This document shows positions 33,669 through 36,808 of a stretch of DNA of 36,808 nt, one piece after another. Under the pieces are notes generated by a model. It worked only from the letters and a program-made list of their open reading frames with translations, did no database searches and was not told the origin of the DNA. The position numbers and the translations under genes are program-made. Position 1 is the first letter of the stretch, and every line of letters begins with the position of its first letter. The stretch is from Bacteroidota bacterium (GTDB taxonomy: Bacteria; Bacteroidota; Bacteroidia; Chitinophagales; BACL12), in the NCBI GenBank assembly GCA_016124275.1, contig WGOA01000086.1:1-36808 (forward strand), given 5' to 3'.

Positions 33669-35297
33669 TTAACTCAGGGGAAGGCGCTGTGGCGCTTCGA
33701 CCCAAATTCGTTCGCCAATCCAAAGCCCAACGAGTACCAGCAAGGCGCACAGCGGCAACCAGATAGCACTCGGAAAAACGGCTGGCGCCAAGGTGAGGAC
33801 CAACATCGGAACGGCGTTGCCAACCAGCACCAATCCCCCCCAAAACCAGCGGCGGTAAAAACCGCGGGTGATGGCGTGAACAACTTCTTCGATGGCCGTG
33901 TTGGCGTGCGTGAGGCTGAGTTCGGCGGCCGTGATCAGCAGGTTAGCGCCAATGGACCAGGCCAACAGCCTGGCGGCCGGTTCGCCCCACCCCCCCAGCG
34001 AAGAATGCAACACCGACGCAGCCGCAAGCAAGGCAGCGCCCGCCATGACCGCGTGAACCAGCATGTGCAGGGCTAAAACCGGGCTCTGCCAAAAATCGCG
34101 GCCCTTTGCTTGCGCAAACAAAAAGGCCGTGTACACGGCGGTGCCAAACGCCAGCGGATAAGCCAGCCAACGACCCGTCAGGCGCAAGGCTTCGGCATCG
34201 AGCAACAGGCCAATGCCCCACAGCGCAAGTGCCGCTCCATACCCGGTAATCAGGTACCCTCCCCGCACCAGCCAGGACTTCCAATGCGGGCGAAACAAGA
34301 CGTACAAAAAGCGGCGGGGCTGATCCAGGTCGGCCACCAGGAGCAGGCCCGTCAGCAACAAAAACACCAGGCCCACCGCAACAGCCAGCCCTTCGGCGGC
34401 CGCGTCAGGCAGCAAAACCGGCCCCATCAGGCCCATGGCCAGCACTACCCCTGACGAAAGGGCCTTGGTCCACACATACGTGTACACTTCACGGCCCCAA
34501 AGCAGTCCCTTATCCGGCGTATCGTACACCCGTCGCGCTTTGCCGAGCAGCACTTCGACCTGACGCGTTGGAGCGGCCTGCACCGGATCGGGGAGCGCCC
34601 CCTGCTCCGGCATCGTAAAGCGCGAAGCCAGATCCAAAACATCGGGGTTGACCGGGCGGCTTTGTGCGTAACGCGCAAAATGCCCGACACCGGCGCTTTG
34701 GCTGTTCCAAATATACGATTCACTGCGCTCCGTAGCGCTCGGATTCAGCGAGGACTCATCGCCGTTTACGTAAAAGAGGTTCGGGCGTGTACCCTTGTCT
34801 GCGCGGCGAACAGTGACTTGCTCCCGCGCAACGGTCTGCGCAATTTCTGAAGCTGGATCGTCCAGATCACCCGAGAGAATAGCGTGTTCAGGGCAAACAA
34901 TCACGCAGGCCGGTTGCAAGCCCAGATCCACCCGATGAGCGCAGTAATTGCATTTGGCGGCGGTATGCGTTTCCGGGTCGATGTAGAGCGCATCATAGGG
35001 ACAAGCCTGCATGCAACTCTTGCAACCGATGCAGCGCCGGTTGTCAAAATCAACGATGCCATCCGCGCGAATGAACAGGGCCTGCGTCGGGCAAATGGTC
35101 ACGCAAGGCGCGTCCGTGCAATGGTTGCAGCGCATAACCGAAAACATTCGCCGCGTGTTGGGAAAGCTGCCCTTTTCGACCTGCTTAACCCAGGTGCGGT
35201 TCACCCCCAGCGGCACGTCGTGCTCGGACTTGCAGGCCACGGTGCAGGCATGGCACCCGATGCATTTCCTGTTGTCGATGACAAATCCGTAACGCAT
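33669..35297 (-). CDS. FeS-NrfD fusion: electron-transfer and quinone-binding membrane subunit
   Basis: The protein (542 aa) joins a DmsB/PsrB-type ferredoxin (about 1-190) to an NrfD/PsrC-type membrane domain (about 265-540, around eight helices). The ferredoxin has four cysteine sets: CIGCHACTVAC from Cys12, CNHCTDAPCVTIC, CIGCKSCMQAC and CNYC...C...C, enough for four [4Fe-4S] clusters. In most related enzymes these are two separate proteins (SoeB and SoeC, or PsrB and PsrC); here one chain does both. It would carry electrons between the molybdenum subunit and menaquinone. The ATG at 35297 is chosen since it starts the ferredoxin fold (MRYGFVIDNRKCIGC). Confidence 0.9.
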   Translation of the reverse strand: MRYGFVIDNRKCIGCHACTVACKSEHDVPLGVNRTWVKQVEKGSFPNTRRMFSVMRCNHCTDAPCVTICPTQALFIRADGIVDFDNRRCIGCKSCMQACPYDALYIDPETHTAAKCNYCAHRVDLGLQPACVIVCPEHAILSGDLDDPASEIAQTVAREQVTVRRADKGTRPNLFYVNGDESSLNPSATERSESYIWNSQSAGVGHFARYAQSRPVNPDVLDLASRFTMPEQGALPDPVQAAPTRQVEVLLGKARRVYDTPDKGLLWGREVYTYVWTKALSSGVVLAMGLMGPVLLPDAAAEGLAVAVGLVFLLLTGLLLVADLDQPRRFLYVLFRPHWKSWLVRGGYLITGYGAALALWGIGLLLDAEALRLTGRWLAYPLAFGTAVYTAFLFAQAKGRDFWQSPVLALHMLVHAVMAGAALLAAASVLHSSLGGWGEPAARLLAWSIGANLLITAAELSLTHANTAIEEVVHAITRGFYRRWFWGGLVLVGNAVPMLVLTLAPAVFPSAIWLPLCALLVLVGLWIGERIWVEAPQRLPLS

Positions 35298-35397
35298 GAG
35301 CAGTGAGTTTCGGGGGAAGGGCTTACGTGGGCATGGCAAGGGAATGCTTGCAAAAGGCTGCCTCGGTCAACGCAGGCGGCAGCGGCTACACGGACCT

Positions 35398-35847
35398 TCA
35401 GGGCACCGCAGACGCTGTGGCTGCCTGAAAGGTTGGCAACTCACTGACCGGTTGCAGCGGTAAGCCAGCTTCCTTCCAAGCCTTCACACCGCCTTTCAGG
35501 CTGTACACCTCCGCAAAGCCCATGTCGTCCAGAATTTTGGCGATCTGACCAGAACCCTGGCCATCGCCGCAATACAGGTAAACGGCCCGCGCGTGATCCA
35601 CGTCGGTAAAGGCTGCCCGGGGCTTTTGCTCACCGAGTTTAAGCACCTGGGCATTGGGTAACCCTACCTGGCGCGGCTTATCCTTGAGATAAATGTCCAC
35701 CAAGAGGGCATTGGGATTCCCGGCCAGTTGGGCTTGAAACGCTTGAGGGGCCAGTCCCTCTGCTTGCGGCGATTTAGCGCAACCGGCATAGAGGCCAAAC
35801 AAAACAAAAAGTCCGAAGACCGGAAACAAGGTGGCTTTGACGTTCAT
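35398..35847 (-). CDS. Rhodanese-domain lipoprotein
   Basis: The protein (149 aa) has a lipoprotein signal with Cys23 (LYAGC) and a single rhodanese domain. The active-site loop is YLYCGDGQGSGQIA with Cys93, followed by DDMGFAEVYSLKGGVKAW, the family C-terminal signature. It probably carries or transfers sulfane sulfur on the outer face of a membrane. It is the first gene of a probable operon with the FeS-NrfD fusion (100-base gap) and the molybdoenzyme, which supports a sulfur substrate for the complex. The ATG at 35847 is chosen for the signal peptide and for its promoter 26 bases upstream. Confidence 0.9.
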   Translation of the reverse strand: MNVKATLFPVFGLFVLFGLYAGCAKSPQAEGLAPQAFQAQLAGNPNALLVDIYLKDKPRQVGLPNAQVLKLGEQKPRAAFTDVDHARAVYLYCGDGQGSGQIAKILDDMGFAEVYSLKGGVKAWKEAGLPLQPVSELPTFQAATASAVP

Positions 35848-35872
35848 GGAACAAGGATTTTGATGCCTGGAC

Positions 35873-35917
35873 CAAAATAGGCTTTCTGCAACAAGGACCG
35901 GGGTGACCTGGGTCACC
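35873..35917 (-). promoter_or_regulatory. CRP/FNR-type operator and -7 box of the rhodanese/NrfD/molybdoenzyme operon
   Basis: The 16-base perfect palindrome GGTGAC-CTGG-GTCACC (35902-35917) is the longest copy in the window. Its centre is 36.5 bases upstream of the last base of TATTTTG (minus strand, 35873-35879), which is the same -7 box sequence as at the Usp gene at 24513. Confidence 0.78.
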
Positions 35918-35958
35918 AAAGTCAGGCCTGTTGAAAAAAAGATCCGCCAGCTATGCTA

Positions 35959-36612
35959 TCAGGTCGGCAACCAACGCGCAGTCTGGCTTAATTCAATCCG
36001 GTTGCGGCCGAGTTTTAACTGACCATCATGCTCCAGGCGCTTGAGAAGCCGCGAAATCACTTCGCGCGAAGTATGCAACTCCTGGGCAATGTCCTGGTGC
36101 GACAATTGAAGAATATGGGTTCCCTCCGCCTTGTGGCGACCGGCCAGATACTGGATCAACCGCTCATCCATGCGCAAAAAGGCCACGGCATCAAAGGCCT
36201 TGAGCAGTTCGTTGAAGCGCATGGCATACGTCTGCATGATGAAGGCTTTCCAGGAGGGAAACTGGGTCATCCACTGGTCCAGATAAGCCACCGGAATCAT
36301 CAGAAGTTGGGTCTGTTCCTCCACGATGGCCAGGACAGAACTCTTCTGGTCGGCCATGCAGCAACTCAGCGACATGGCACACGTCTGACTTCCGGACAAA
36401 AAATACAACAAGACCTCACCCCCTTCCCCATCCTGCCGGCTAATGCGTATGCGCCCTTCAACCAACAGCGGAATGGCTTTGATGTAAGAACCCGGCCGCA
36501 TCAGCTCATCGCCCGGACTGAGGTTCATTTCACGCCCCTGCTCCCAAATCTGATCCAACAACGCGGACTCCTGAAAGAAGGGGAAAGCGTGCGCAAGGGA
36601 TTCTTTGGTCAT
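35959..36612 (-). CDS. Crp/Fnr family transcription regulator
   Basis: The protein (217 aa) has a cyclic-nucleotide-binding-like domain (about 20-135) and a winged helix whose recognition helix reads TSREVISRLLKRLE. Arg, Glu and the later Arg occupy the CRP positions that read GTGA, and ExxSR is also the FNR pattern, so the local GTGAC-N4-GTCAC dyads are plausible targets. The effector domain carries TCAMSLSCCM (Cys78, Cys84, Cys85), recalled as recurrent in Bacteroidota members and possibly redox or metal responsive. There is no N-terminal FNR cysteine cluster. It lies between two rhodanese genes. No copy of the dyad precedes its own start; the upstream region is strongly AT-rich. Confidence 0.93.
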   Translation of the reverse strand: MTKESLAHAFPFFQESALLDQIWEQGREMNLSPGDELMRPGSYIKAIPLLVEGRIRISRQDGEGGEVLLYFLSGSQTCAMSLSCCMADQKSSVLAIVEEQTQLLMIPVAYLDQWMTQFPSWKAFIMQTYAMRFNELLKAFDAVAFLRMDERLIQYLAGRHKAEGTHILQLSHQDIAQELHTSREVISRLLKRLEHDGQLKLGRNRIELSQTARWLPT

Positions 36613-36674
36613 GACAAGTTAACTAATGTTATGGATATAAATTATTATATTTATAAACTATTTATAATAATAAT

Positions 36675-36808
36675 TTAATAAACTTTTTCGCCCCGCTCCA
36701 AAAACAAGCCCCACGTGCGGTTGTAGGCATGGACCCGCTCGGTCGGCTTACCCGATGGGTCCACCACGGAATTGCCCGCGTTAACCCACTCAAAGATTCC
36801 GCCGTAAA
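36675..36808 (-). CDS. 3' end of a rhodanese-domain protein (partial)
   Basis: Only the last 44 codons lie in the window, and the gene runs off the right edge. The reading YGGIFEWVNAGNSVVDPSG then TERVHAYNRTWG and a terminal GEKVY matches the C-terminus of single-domain rhodaneses of Bacteroidota. The catalytic cysteine is outside the window. It is the second rhodanese here and lies 62 bases upstream of the Crp/Fnr gene on the same strand, so the two may be co-transcribed. Confidence 0.75.
   Translation of the reverse strand, partial: YGGIFEWVNAGNSVVDPSGKPTERVHAYNRTWGLFLERGEKVY

Overview
The window comes from the chromosome of a member of the Bacteroidota. Several independent signs support this: -7 promoter boxes of the TAnnTTTG type in front of many genes, a secreted protein with a type IX secretion (T9SS) C-terminal sorting domain, a DUF5777 outer-membrane barrel, a periplasmic-propeller LytS kinase paired with a LytTR regulator, an MbnP/MbnH pair, and frequent use of lipoproteins. 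The class within the phylum cannot be fixed from this sequence. No mobile element, integrase or CRISPR array was seen. The only RNA gene found is tRNA-Ser(CGA).

Layout. (1) 109-6868 holds lipid and glycerol metabolism: a monoacylglycerol-lipase-like hydrolase, an endonuclease/exonuclease/phosphatase-fold protein, glycerol kinase (glpK), a sulfotransferase, a quinone-oxidoreductase-like dehydrogenase and a membrane-anchored hydrolase. glpD follows at 10044 and completes lipid to glycerol to DHAP. (2) 6983-9966 holds the tRNA-Ser, then a copper-type module: a small CxxxC protein, an MbnP-like lipoprotein and its di-haem MauG-like partner MbnH. (3) 11873-13321 is a T9SS-exported propeller protein. 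(4) 13531-21336 is a plus-strand cluster: YceI, propeller histidine kinase, LytTR regulator, OB-fold protein, two small c-type cytochrome lipoproteins with CX4CH haem motifs, a second YceI and a DUF5777 barrel. (5) 21494-28420 is a stress island of four tandem-domain universal stress proteins (Usp), a FixL-like haem-PAS histidine kinase, a receiver-CRP fusion regulator and a DUF2892 membrane protein. (6) 28750-36808 holds a SulP sulfate-type transporter, a cytoplasmic molybdopterin oxidoreductase with an FeS-NrfD fusion subunit, a rhodanese lipoprotein, a Crp/Fnr regulator and the 3' end of a second rhodanese gene.

The most notable signal links regions 5 and 6. A CRP/FNR-like dyad (TGA-N6-TCA) lies at exactly the same distance, centre 36.5 bases upstream of the last base of the -7 box, in front of two Usp genes, the DUF2892 gene and the rhodanese/NrfD/molybdoenzyme operon. 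A half-conserved copy is at the same distance before sulP. That spacing places the site near -41, as for a class II activator. The local kinase keeps the FixL haem-ligand and oxygen-sensing residues (His67, Arg73, Ile82, Arg87), and its regulator is a FixJ-type receiver fused to a FixK-type CRP domain. The inference is an oxygen-responsive regulon, a compressed FixL/FixJ/FixK circuit, controlling Usp proteins and a sulfur-oxyanion redox system.
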